DNA of 64,000 bases from Paralteromonas sediminis (GTDB lineage Bacteria; Pseudomonadota; Gammaproteobacteria; Enterobacterales; Alteromonadaceae). The notes below the pieces were generated by a model, which did no database searches, was not told where the DNA came from, and saw nothing but the letters and a program-made list of their open reading frames with translations. Numbering within the stretch: position 1 is the stretch's first letter; each line of letters begins with the position of its first letter. Position numbers and translations under genes: made by a program. The stretch is taken from assembly GCF_003820355.1 (NCBI RefSeq), contig NZ_RPOK01000003.1, positions 165,686 through 229,685 on the forward strand, in the 5' to 3' direction. Below, piece after piece: positions 34,665-42,419 of the stretch.

Positions 34665-34808
34665 ATGAAAACAATGAATACGCTTCATTCAAGCTCCCCT
34701 GTTAGGAGCACCATATCTTACTACAAAGCCTGCGGAATCAGACTAACGATCGCGGCTGTACTCGTGACAGCGTTAATCGCTAAATTCTTCCTTCAGCACG
34801 CAAATTAA
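34665..34808 (+). CDS. 47-residue single-pass membrane micropeptide
   Basis: The ATG at 34665 has a good ribosome-binding site (TGGAGG eight bases upstream), while a longer frame to 34623 begins inside the operator. The peptide has a polar N-terminus with Ser, Thr and Arg, and one hydrophobic segment at residues 25-41 (LTIAAVLVTALIAKFFL) ending QHAN. No family recognised. First gene behind the MarR-controlled promoter. Confidence 0.65.
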   Translation: MKTMNTLHSSSPVRSTISYYKACGIRLTIAAVLVTALIAKFFLQHAN

Positions 34809-34845
34809 CACACGGCAATAATATAGTGGCATAAAGGAGAAGACC

Positions 34846-34983
34846 ATGTTTCTAAAGCGCTTTTTTAAACGTCGTTATCCCTATGCGCCCATCGCATATC
34901 TAGGTAGAAAAAATGTGGAAAAAGTCCTAGACGCTAAGATTAAAAAGCTTAAAAACACTGAATCCGGCGCACAAAAAAGTTGA
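34846..34983 (+). CDS. 45-residue basic micropeptide
   Basis: Starts at an ATG with AAAGGAG 7-13 bases upstream, 37 bases after the previous stop. The translation begins MFLKRFFKRRYPYAPIAYLG and continues with a lysine-rich helix (KVLDAKIKKLKN). It is strongly basic (about 14 Lys/Arg) and could bind membranes or nucleic acid. No family recognised. Confidence 0.6.
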   Translation: MFLKRFFKRRYPYAPIAYLGRKNVEKVLDAKIKKLKNTESGAQKS

Positions 34984-35043
34984 GAAAAGCGCATTGATAG
35001 ACTAAACCAATGTGTTATTGATGCTTCATTTGGTATTGTTTTT

Positions 35044-35913
35044 GTGCGCAATCTCTTCGTTTTCTTGTTTTTTTTAAGCGTCAGCGCACTGGCACAACAG
35101 CCCTTCCAAACGCCAGAACACCCAAGGACTCTGCGATATTTTGCTGCCGATCAACAAACCTTTCTGTTCGTCACCGACGTCCTTAAGCTGGCGTTAGAAA
35201 AAAACCCTACTCTCTCTGACGTTCACGTCGAAACACTGCATCATGTTGAAAATAACGAGGGACGAACCTTGTCCCTGCTAGACAGGAATATTATTGATAT
35301 ATTCTGGGAGGGTGCATCTGACCAAAGGCAGCGTAATTATGCGGCTGTTCGATTTCCGTTAGTTAGGGGTCTATTGGGCTATCGAAATTTTTTAACTCAT
35401 AAAGATAATCTGCCGATGTTTCAAAACATCACCGAAAACACCTTAAAGAGTATGGTCGCTTGTCAGGGGACCAGTTGGCCAGACACGGACATCCTGACCG
35501 AAAATGGCTATACAGTTGCAACAGCAAGCAAGTATTTGCAATTAGTAAGGCTAATTAACATTAAACGATGTGACTACTTCCCCCGCGCCGTGTATGAAGG
35601 GTTAAATGAAATTAAATGGCTCGAGGACAAATACCCAGACATTCGATTAGTTCGACATGTCATGCTGTCATACCAATTTCCAATCTACTTTTTTCTGCGC
35701 AAGTCTGACCAAAAGTTAGCTGAGGAAATTGAGAAGGGACTTTACCTTGCACTCGAAGATGGCAGCTATCAGGCCCTATTCCGTTCTCACGCATCAATGC
35801 AATACCTGTATCCTTTATCACAGTGGCAGCACGCCACTATTTTTCGTTTAAACAACCCGTTATTGAGTGAAAAAAACCCGACAGATACACGTCTATGGCT
35901 GTCATTAAAATGA
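35044..35913 (+). CDS. Periplasmic solute-binding-like protein, paralogue 2
   Basis: A 289-residue exported protein (signal peptide MRNLFVFLFFLSVSALAQQ, GTG start) of the same group as the protein at 6355-7278. Shared segments are ACQGTSWPDTDILTENG, VATASKYLQLV and RCDYFPRA, in the same order, plus a conserved FPIYFF strand. The first half has SDQRQRNYAAVRFPLVRGLLGYRNF, corresponding to the ligand-cleft beginning of solute-binding proteins of the amino-acid type. There are no transporter genes nearby. It lies 60 bases downstream of the basic micropeptide in the same direction and could belong to the MarR-controlled transcript. Confidence 0.75.
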   Translation: MRNLFVFLFFLSVSALAQQPFQTPEHPRTLRYFAADQQTFLFVTDVLKLALEKNPTLSDVHVETLHHVENNEGRTLSLLDRNIIDIFWEGASDQRQRNYAAVRFPLVRGLLGYRNFLTHKDNLPMFQNITENTLKSMVACQGTSWPDTDILTENGYTVATASKYLQLVRLINIKRCDYFPRAVYEGLNEIKWLEDKYPDIRLVRHVMLSYQFPIYFFLRKSDQKLAEEIEKGLYLALEDGSYQALFRSHASMQYLYPLSQWQHATIFRLNNPLLSEKNPTDTRLWLSLK

Positions 35914-35925
35914 TATATCAAAAAA

Positions 35926-36468
35926 TCATTTCGCGGTTTTGTGTTCCACTAATTTTTGCAGCAGCTGCTCAATCCTATGTACACTTTCTGTTAGCGCCAC
36001 TATATCACCATCACGATTTGTCGAGTCACTTACCACAGGCGAGGAAACAGAAAGTAGCGCATCTTTTTGCTGCAATATGGTCTCTCTAAACATTTCAGCG
36101 TCTTTTATGCCAAGCAATGATACTAGTGCCCCCTCTCCCGATTGCCCTGCGGTTTCGAAACTCAACTGCTGAAGATCAAACGCTCTCATTATGGGGCCCT
36201 GAATCAAGGCTACATCAGTAATTTTTTCTAACGGAATAGATTTTTCGACTTTATTAAAGACGCCCCGTTTAACGACCAGCTTTCTCTCATAAAGGTTTGC
36301 AGACATGGCTTTCAATACACGGCCACTTATGAAGAAAGCCAGTGGTAACGTAACGATGAGTAAAGGAATACCAATAACCGTAAAGCCAGATACAATGACG
36401 ACCATTAGCACCCAATAGGTCTTTACCGAAGGGTTGAATTCTGCAGTTAACAAAATGCGTTCTTTCAT
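35926..36468 (-). CDS. Membrane protein with bacterial PH (bPH2) domain
   Basis: A 180-residue protein with two hydrophobic segments near the start (VLMVVIVSGFTVIGIPLLIVTLPLAFFISG), then a bacterial pleckstrin-homology domain: LYERKLVVKRGVFNKVEKSIPLEKITDVALIQGPIMRAFDLQQLSFETAG. The last 50 residues form a likely coiled coil (TESVHRIEQLLQKLVEH). Similar to YdbS/YdbT-like proteins. It follows the response regulator gene by 29 bases and is probably part of that operon. Confidence 0.8.
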   Translation of the reverse strand: MKERILLTAEFNPSVKTYWVLMVVIVSGFTVIGIPLLIVTLPLAFFISGRVLKAMSANLYERKLVVKRGVFNKVEKSIPLEKITDVALIQGPIMRAFDLQQLSFETAGQSGEGALVSLLGIKDAEMFRETILQQKDALLSVSSPVVSDSTNRDGDIVALTESVHRIEQLLQKLVEHKTAK

Positions 36469-36497
36469 CAGGGGTTACTCTTTCTTTTTTTAACAGC

Positions 36498-37112
36498 CTA
36501 CAGCCAACCCTTACTTCTTGCAATTCGCGCTGCCTCAATACGGTTTTCTGCACCCAGTTTACTTGCGGCATTTGACAAATAATTGCGCACAGTTCCCGAT
36601 GATAAGAACATGCTATCTGCTATTTTTTCTGTGCTCATTCCCTCGCTTGCAAGCTTAAGTGCCTTGCGTTCCTTTTCACTGAGCGGGTCTATGTGTTCTA
36701 GGGCGTCAATGACCAATTCAGGGTCGACGACTTTTCTACCTTGAAATACCTTCCGTATCGCCATAGCTAAATCATCACTGGATGCATCTTTCAACAAGTA
36801 ACCTTTTACGCCAGCTTGCATTGCTCGTTTCAAATAACCAGCGCGAGCAAACGTTGTCAGCACTATGACCTTGGTTTTCAAACCCGCGACTTGAAGGTGT
36901 TCTGCCAACTCAATACCGGTCATATTTGGCATTTCTATGTCAGTCACAACGATATCTGGCAGTGTCGCCTTTGACATTTCAAGCGCCTCAGCACCATCCC
37001 TAGCCTGCCCAATGATCTGAAAATCGTCTTCAAGTTCAAGCAACGATGCCAATGCGCCTCTTAGCATATTTTGATCTTCTGCGATAATGATGCTAACTGT
37101 TTGTTGCGTCAT
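36498..37112 (-). CDS. NarL/FixJ-type response regulator (DesR-like)
   Basis: A 204-residue response regulator. The receiver domain has the acidic pair in IIAEDQNMLRG and the phosphorylated Asp58 in VVTDIEMPNMTG; the switch Thr and Lys are in VLTTFARAGY and GYLLKDASSDD. The C-terminal LuxR-type helix-turn-helix is SEKERKALKLASEGMSTEKIADSMFLSSGTVRNYLSNAASKLGAENR. It overlaps the kinase gene by 4 bases (ATGA), so the two are one translational unit. Confidence 0.93.
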   Translation of the reverse strand: MTQQTVSIIIAEDQNMLRGALASLLELEDDFQIIGQARDGAEALEMSKATLPDIVVTDIEMPNMTGIELAEHLQVAGLKTKVIVLTTFARAGYLKRAMQAGVKGYLLKDASSDDLAMAIRKVFQGRKVVDPELVIDALEHIDPLSEKERKALKLASEGMSTEKIADSMFLSSGTVRNYLSNAASKLGAENRIEAARIARSKGWL

Positions 37113-38206
37113 ACGGGTACCCTTAAGATTAGCTGGTATCCATGTTCAAATGTCAAACGTAGGCTCCCTCCACAGGACTCGGCACGCTCTTGCACCCCTT
37201 TGAGGCCATTCCCCATGGTCAATGATTCGACTTTTCCGTTGTCAGAAAATGACAGCACAATGTCATCTCCTTCTTCAAATAAATTAATAGTGCATTCAGA
37301 CGCGTTACTGTGACGCATAACATTGGTCACCATTTCTCGTAAAGCTAGCGTAAGCGTCTTGTTCACCTCTCCCTTTGGGACCTGTGCTCTCATATCTGTA
37401 TTGAGCGCAATATCAGCATTCTGAAATACGACTTTGGCATTGGCCAACTCTGACGTAAAGTCCCTGTTTTTAAATCCCGTTACCGCATCCCTTACGTCAC
37501 TTAATGTCTCACGGCTTATCGTCTCGAGCTCCTTTAATTCTTTCTTTGCTCTTTCAATGTCTTTGTCGATAAGCTTGTTGGCTAATTGCGTTTTCATTGT
37601 GATCATTGATAGCGTATGACCAATCAGGTCATGTAGGTCACGAGCAATCCTTTCTCGCTCAGCCATAGCCGCCACTTTACTCAACTCTTCTTGAGACAAT
37701 TTGAGCAATCGGTTTTTGCGGTTAATTTCAGTCTGATAGATATTAATTCCACCTATGACTGTGGAAAAAAACATGGTCGGATAAGTGAAATACCAACTCA
37801 GACTATTGAGGTAAGCATACCCACCCACATAGCTCACAATAACGCCGATGACTAACATGGCGGTTTTAGGTGGTCCCACTTTAAATGCAAATGCAGAAGC
37901 ATAAACAAAAAACACCGACGCACCGGTATTTTCAAGTGCTACCACTGAACCAATCACGCATATAAGCATGATGGACAATAAATTCCGTCTCACATCATGC
38001 TGCCAGTGAGTCCAGAAATAAATGACAAGGAAACAACCAGCACCAATCAACGTGATCAACCAAGTACTCAGCGGAGGCGCGTAAAAGAAAAAAGGAATAA
38101 ACAAGAACCACATATAGACTAGCAAGACATAGGGCAGATAACCTTGCCCTGAGTCCTGAGGTAGCAATTTATGGTGAATCTTGAGCCACATTGATTGACT
38201 ACTCAT
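37109..38206 (-). CDS. DesK-like sensor histidine kinase
   Basis: A 365-residue kinase with five or six membrane segments in residues 20-160 and no large periplasmic domain, as in DesK. The HisKA_3 box is RERIARDLHDLIGHTLSMITMKTQLA with the phosphorylated His; the ATPase domain shows LALREMVTNVMRHSNASECTI and FSDNGKVESLTMGNGLKGVQERAESCGGSL. This arrangement (ABC transporter, DesK-like kinase, LuxR-type regulator) is typical for sensing membrane state or a membrane-active compound. Confidence 0.93.
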   Translation of the reverse strand: MSSQSMWLKIHHKLLPQDSGQGYLPYVLLVYMWFLFIPFFFYAPPLSTWLITLIGAGCFLVIYFWTHWQHDVRRNLLSIMLICVIGSVVALENTGASVFFVYASAFAFKVGPPKTAMLVIGVIVSYVGGYAYLNSLSWYFTYPTMFFSTVIGGINIYQTEINRKNRLLKLSQEELSKVAAMAERERIARDLHDLIGHTLSMITMKTQLANKLIDKDIERAKKELKELETISRETLSDVRDAVTGFKNRDFTSELANAKVVFQNADIALNTDMRAQVPKGEVNKTLTLALREMVTNVMRHSNASECTINLFEEGDDIVLSFSDNGKVESLTMGNGLKGVQERAESCGGSLRLTFEHGYQLILRVPV

Positions 38207-38224
38207 GGTTGTAATTCGCCTTGA

Positions 38225-38989
38225 TTAATCATTACAGTTAAACCACTTCAAAGCCAAGGCCGTAAACAAAAGAGTAAAGCACAGCAAGGCCATGACATGT
38301 AACCACAGGCTTTGCCCCACATCAAATGCCTGAATTTTTAACACCAATTGAGACAAATGATAAGCCGGCATGAATCCTGCGAAATCTTGTATGACCGCAG
38401 GCATCATTTGAATGGGCAACCAAAGGCCAGAGAGAAATGCCATCGGCAAATAGATTACATTCACAAGCGCACCTGCAGCCTGAGCTTTGGCTTTTAAACC
38501 CAAACAGATGCCCATTGCGCAAAAGGGTATAGTACCCACGATTAATACCAACCAGGTGCCTATCCACTGCCCTGCAGACAAGGAAACACCACCAAGCAAT
38601 GCCGCTATCAGAAACATAGCTAATGTTATGATTGATGCAAAACCCATGGCCGTTAACGCTTTGGCGATAAAATATATAATCACGGGCATTGGACTGACTT
38701 GTTTCAGTGTTAACAAGCCTTTATCTTTTTCTGTCGCCATATCGGCACCGAATGAAAACAATGCGGGGCCAATAACGCCAAAGACTGCATAGGTTGCCAA
38801 AAGATAACCTGACACTTTCTCGGCGTCGTTTTCACCATTCATACCGGCAAATATCACACCAAAAAATAAATAAAACATCAGAGGAAACGACAGGCTAGGC
38901 AATACAAATCCCAAAGTACGCCATGTTTTCAGATTTTCAGTCTTAGTTTCCAAATATACTATTTTCATACGGTGAGTTAATTGGCTCAT
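38225..38989 (-). CDS. ABC-2 type transporter permease
   Basis: A 254-residue membrane protein with six hydrophobic segments. MKIVYLETKTENLKTWRTLGFVLPSLSFPLMFYLFFGVIFAG and the later LPMAFLSGLWLPIQMMPAVIQDFAGFMPAYHLSQLVL are characteristic of ABC-2 export permeases. It forms a transporter with the ATPase encoded just upstream; the start overlaps the ATPase gene by 4 bases. The substrate is unknown. Confidence 0.9.
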   Translation of the reverse strand: MSQLTHRMKIVYLETKTENLKTWRTLGFVLPSLSFPLMFYLFFGVIFAGMNGENDAEKVSGYLLATYAVFGVIGPALFSFGADMATEKDKGLLTLKQVSPMPVIIYFIAKALTAMGFASIITLAMFLIAALLGGVSLSAGQWIGTWLVLIVGTIPFCAMGICLGLKAKAQAAGALVNVIYLPMAFLSGLWLPIQMMPAVIQDFAGFMPAYHLSQLVLKIQAFDVGQSLWLHVMALLCFTLLFTALALKWFNCND

Positions 38990-39882
38990 ACAGCAACTCC
39001 CAACGTTAATTTTGAAACCCTATCAACCGCGTCTTCAAGTGAAATCGGTTTGACTACTAAATCGTTAAAGGGGACCTTATGTTTGACTAGGTTCGTTATC
39101 AGTGTCTCCGGGACAAGGGTTTGCACGCTAAATGTTTTTCCCTGTTGTTGTATTGATTGTTCACCTATTGCGGTTATGAGCGCATCAAGGGTGTGTTCAG
39201 AAACAAACTGCACTTCGCGATACTTTATTTGCGCTTTTATTGAAGACGTAGTGTCGTTTAACACCACTGAGCCGCGATGGAGCAATACAACCTGGTCTGC
39301 TAAGGCCTCTGCCTCATCCAGATAATGGGTCGTCAGAATAATGGATTTACCCTGAGACTTCAGATCGTTGATGCATTGCCAAAAGACACGTCGCGATTCA
39401 GCGTCCAGTCCGACCGTGGGCTCGTCTAAAATAAGGGCGTCTGGGTTACCTAAGAGGGCGAGGGCAAACAATAGCCTTTGTTTCTGCCCTCCCGATAACA
39501 CGCCAATGGGTTGTTCTAAAAATGTACCAATTTTGGCTGATGCAATAACCTCTTCAAGTTCGAGTGGATGAGTATAGTAGGCAGAAAATAAGCGTAGCTG
39601 CTCGATAACTGTTAACTTATCAGGTAAGGATGCAGACTGAAGCATAACACCGATTCGATGCTTAGCCTGAAAAGAGCCAGGGCGATGCTCTAGTATTGTT
39701 ATACTGCCTTGGTCGGGCTTGAGCAGACCTAGAATCATAGAAATCAATGTCGTTTTACCGGCTCCGTTTTCGCCCAGTAAAGCCAGCAACTCCCCCTTTC
39801 TCAGTTGAAAGCTGATGTTCTTTAATACTGCAACCTTATCGAATTTCTTACTAACACCAACAACGGAAATGATTTCGGACAT
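38986..39882 (-). CDS. ABC transporter ATP-binding protein
   Basis: A 298-residue ATPase: Walker A GENGAGKTT, Q-loop MLQSASLPD, signature LSGGQKQRLLFALALLGNPDALILDEPTVGLD with Walker B, and H-loop TTHYLDEAEAL. The C-terminal extension of about 80 residues is typical of DrrA/CcmA-like export ATPases. First gene of the four-gene operon (ATPase, permease, kinase, response regulator). Confidence 0.94.
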   Translation of the reverse strand: MSEIISVVGVSKKFDKVAVLKNISFQLRKGELLALLGENGAGKTTLISMILGLLKPDQGSITILEHRPGSFQAKHRIGVMLQSASLPDKLTVIEQLRLFSAYYTHPLELEEVIASAKIGTFLEQPIGVLSGGQKQRLLFALALLGNPDALILDEPTVGLDAESRRVFWQCINDLKSQGKSIILTTHYLDEAEALADQVVLLHRGSVVLNDTTSSIKAQIKYREVQFVSEHTLDALITAIGEQSIQQQGKTFSVQTLVPETLITNLVKHKVPFNDLVVKPISLEDAVDRVSKLTLGVAV

Positions 39883-39969
39883 GGCACCCCCTTTAAGATT
39901 GAGTACCAGTGTGACTTACGCTAACAATACAAGTAAGAGTGTTTTGTCATCAAACAAAGATGACAATTG

Positions 39970-40329
39970 TCATACGTCGACTTCTTCGCGAGTCTTGCTG
40001 AGTGTGAACCTGAAGTTTGCCCCACCCAGTGATGATGGTTGGTAGCTAATCGTGCCGCCTAAAACCTGAGATACCAAATTGAAAACGATGTTCAAACCAA
40101 GACCGACATGGCCTTTATGTCTAGCGAGTGTATAGAAGGGGTTAAATACTTTATGTTGTTCTTCACTGGAGATCCCTACACCATTGTCTTCTACGGTAAC
40201 CGAATAGTAGTCTTCAAATTCGTTCAGAGTAACTTTAACCACCACTGAGGATCAAATCGCCGTGCCTAATGGCGTATTGAGCTCGTGAGCGAGGCCCACT
40301 ACCAGAACAGCATGCTGAGTTTCATCCAT
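39970..40329 (-). pseudogene. Histidine kinase remnant with internal deletion
   Basis: In one reading frame the minus strand first encodes an H-box (MDETQHAVLVVGLAHELNTP, then LGTAI), then a TGA stop, then without any frame change VVKVTLNEFEDYYSVTVEDNGVGI, TLARHKGHVGLGLNIVFNLV and LGGTISYQP, i.e. the G1 and G2 boxes of the HATPase domain. The rest of the HisKA domain and the N-box are missing, as are the sensor domain and everything before the H-box. The gene is thus a remnant of a hybrid-like HisKA/HATPase kinase, cut both at the 5' side and internally. The last 91 codons could still be translated from a GTG at 40245, but without a function as kinase. Confidence 0.85.
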
Positions 40330-40331
40330 GT

Positions 40332-41042
40332 TTATAAGGCTCTTATTTTGATATTTTTGAACCACACAGGGTCGCTGTGATCCTGTAAACCGATATGCCC
40401 GTCATGTGCCGATGCAAACCCTTCCCAGGTCGAAAATTTACTATCAGCAACTAACGTCTTCCAGGTTGAGCTGCCTATCACAACACTGGCAGTTGACACT
40501 CCGTTTTGCCATACCTGAAGATGTCTGTCCTGTAGCCGAATAACGACCTGATTCCATTCTCCCGCTGGCTTGTGTGCACGAGTGTGAGAGGCTACCAACC
40601 CATAAACAGACCCTGCAAGATGTGAGTCGACTTTGTTATCTGAATGGCGTTCGTTATCGAGTATTTGCACCTCGGGAGCGCGCGAGTAAATGTACTTACC
40701 TTCTTCTGAAACAAGAAAAAAAATACCGCTATTACCCGCTTTTGAAATTTTCCACTCCAGCTTCAGTTCAAAGTTCTGGTAGCGCTTTTTAGTCATTATA
40801 TCGCCGCCACCCGCGGCTGACAGATGCATCGCACCATTGTCAATGACCCACTTTTCACTGAGACTATTCTTCTTAAAATTTCGCCAATGCCCCAAATCTT
40901 CACCATTGAAAAGCAGTTCCCAGCCGCCCTCTTCCTCTTCTTTTGTCAGAGTATTGTCTGCACCACATGCATATGAAGACAATGACAGCATTGCTGTTAA
41001 TGAAATAGCAGTAATTGCCACGCGTTTAATAAGCGAGTACAC
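40332..41042 (-). CDS. DUF1080 family protein (3-keto-disaccharide hydrolase-like)
   Basis: A 236-residue exported protein with one DUF1080 concanavalin-like domain: EEGGWELLFNGEDLGHWRNF, WVIDNGAMHLS, GGGDIMTKKRYQNFELKLEWKISKAGNSGIFF, APEVQILDNERHSDN and HIGLQDHSDPVWFKNIKIRAL. Members of this family hydrolyse 3-keto-glycosides. The start is uncertain: a GTG at 41042 gives a normal signal peptide, while an ATG at 41108 would place about 28 extra residues before it and has no ribosome-binding site. A cysteine follows the signal (SSYAC), but the lipobox is poor. The kinase remnant begins three bases after the stop. Confidence 0.85.
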   Translation of the reverse strand: MYSLIKRVAITAISLTAMLSLSSYACGADNTLTKEEEEGGWELLFNGEDLGHWRNFKKNSLSEKWVIDNGAMHLSAAGGGDIMTKKRYQNFELKLEWKISKAGNSGIFFLVSEEGKYIYSRAPEVQILDNERHSDNKVDSHLAGSVYGLVASHTRAHKPAGEWNQVVIRLQDRHLQVWQNGVSTASVVIGSSTWKTLVADSKFSTWEGFASAHDGHIGLQDHSDPVWFKNIKIRAL

Positions 41043-41186
41043 GTCTAATTGTTCCCATTTTACTTTTGTTATTTTTTCGTTAACACAATACCCTGCTTCT
41101 TGGGCCATCTCAAAAAAATCATCACTACCATCTCAGGAAAAATCCTCATACAATCTCAACTTTAACCTCGCAGTGGGCACAAAAAC

Positions 41187-41918
41187 TTGTCAAAACGTCT
41201 GAATAAGTACATCAGTGATTCTGGGTTCTGCTCGCGTCGTGAAGCTGACAAACTCATAGAGCAAAAGCGCGTCACAATTAATGGCACAGTGCCTGAGCTA
41301 GGAACAAAGGTAGAAGACGGTGATACCGTTGCAGTAGATAGCAAGGTGATCAGTGCCGTCGCACGAGACAAGGGCGACCGAATATACATCGCCTACAACA
41401 AGCCAATAGGAATCACCTGTACAACTGAACGAAAGGTAAAAGGTAATATTATTGATGCCATTAAACATCCTGCACGAATCTTTCCTATCGGCAGATTGGA
41501 CAAGCCTTCGGAAGGCCTTATTTTTTTGACCAGCGATGGCGACATTGTGAACAAAATTTTGCGTGCAGAAAATGGGCATGAAAAAGAGTATGAGGTGACC
41601 GTTAATCAGCCGGTCAGTGAGCGCTTTCTCGGTAAAATGAGTAAAGGTGTCCCCATACTCGGGACAGTTACAAAACCATGTAAGACCAAAGCAATCGGTA
41701 AGTATACCTTTTCAATTACTCTCACTCAGGGTCTTAACAGGCAAATTCGCAGAATGTGCGAATTTTTAGGGTATGAGGTGGTTAAACTTAAGCGCGTCAG
41801 GATCATGAACGTCACGCTTAAAGGGCTAAAGCCCGGTCAGTGGCGTGATTTAACCGAACGAGAACTGGCTCAAATAAACGCCGCGGTATCGCAATCCAGT
41901 AAAACCGCGCAGTCGTAG
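41187..41918 (+). CDS. rluF: 23S rRNA pseudouridine synthase RluF
   Basis: A 243-residue enzyme. Residues 1-60 are an S4 domain (RLNKYISDSGFCSRREADKLIEQKRVTING), followed by the RsuA/RluB/E/F-type catalytic domain with the catalytic Asp in PIGRLDKPSEGLIFLTSDGD and the signature GLNRQIRRMCEFLGYEVVKLKRVRIMN. The pattern fits RluF (U2604 of 23S rRNA) better than RluB or RsuA. The start is a TTG giving the usual short N-terminus. Divergent from the DUF1080 gene. Confidence 0.9.
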   Translation: MSKRLNKYISDSGFCSRREADKLIEQKRVTINGTVPELGTKVEDGDTVAVDSKVISAVARDKGDRIYIAYNKPIGITCTTERKVKGNIIDAIKHPARIFPIGRLDKPSEGLIFLTSDGDIVNKILRAENGHEKEYEVTVNQPVSERFLGKMSKGVPILGTVTKPCKTKAIGKYTFSITLTQGLNRQIRRMCEFLGYEVVKLKRVRIMNVTLKGLKPGQWRDLTERELAQINAAVSQSSKTAQS

Positions 41919-41921
41919 GCC

Positions 41922-42257
41922 TTACGCTTTTTTGACAAAATGCGCGGTGATCATCATATCGCCTGCGCCATCTACTTTGCAGTCGAGTTGGTGGTCTTTG
42001 CCTTCAACCATACGACGGATTACCGCTTTTGTACCAATTTTTAGGACTAAAGAGCTTCCCTTTACTTTTAGATCTTTGATAAAGGTGACTTTGTCACCTT
42101 CAGCAAGTAATGCACCATTTGCATCTTTGATATTCAGTTGCGCTTCTTCAGCCATTTCCTGAGGATTCCATTCAAACCCACATTCTGGACAAATTAACTG
42201 ACTTTGGTCCTGATAAACGTATTCAGATTGGCATTGTGGGCAAGGTGGTAAAGACAT
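41922..42257 (-). CDS. PhnA/YjdM-type zinc-ribbon protein
   Basis: A 111-residue protein with a zinc ribbon ([25 protein letters not shown]) and the PhnA C-terminal domain (VKDANG-like [44 protein letters not shown]). This family is annotated as alkylphosphonate utilisation operon protein PhnA, but it is not a phosphonoacetate hydrolase; its function is not known. It is convergent with rluF, with three bases between the stops. Confidence 0.92.
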   Translation of the reverse strand: MSLPPCPQCQSEYVYQDQSQLICPECGFEWNPQEMAEEAQLNIKDANGALLAEGDKVTFIKDLKVKGSSLVLKIGTKAVIRRMVEGKDHQLDCKVDGAGDMMITAHFVKKA

Positions 42258-42419
42258 AGCATGAAATGTAATGATGATTGAATTCTTTATGATACCGTCT
42301 ATTTACTGCTAAAGCCAAAGTTAAACGCCTTCCACTCATCCCGAATATAAATGCCTTTTATTGGCCTTTATTGCCTTGCTATGTTGAAATTTTAAAAAAC
42401 AGCACACTGAGGTAGCAAC

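Noticed and set aside
39970-40245. Small standalone HATPase gene (91 codons)
   Set aside because: The same frame continues upstream past a TGA into an H-box, which shows it is the end of a decayed kinase rather than an anti-sigma-like protein.
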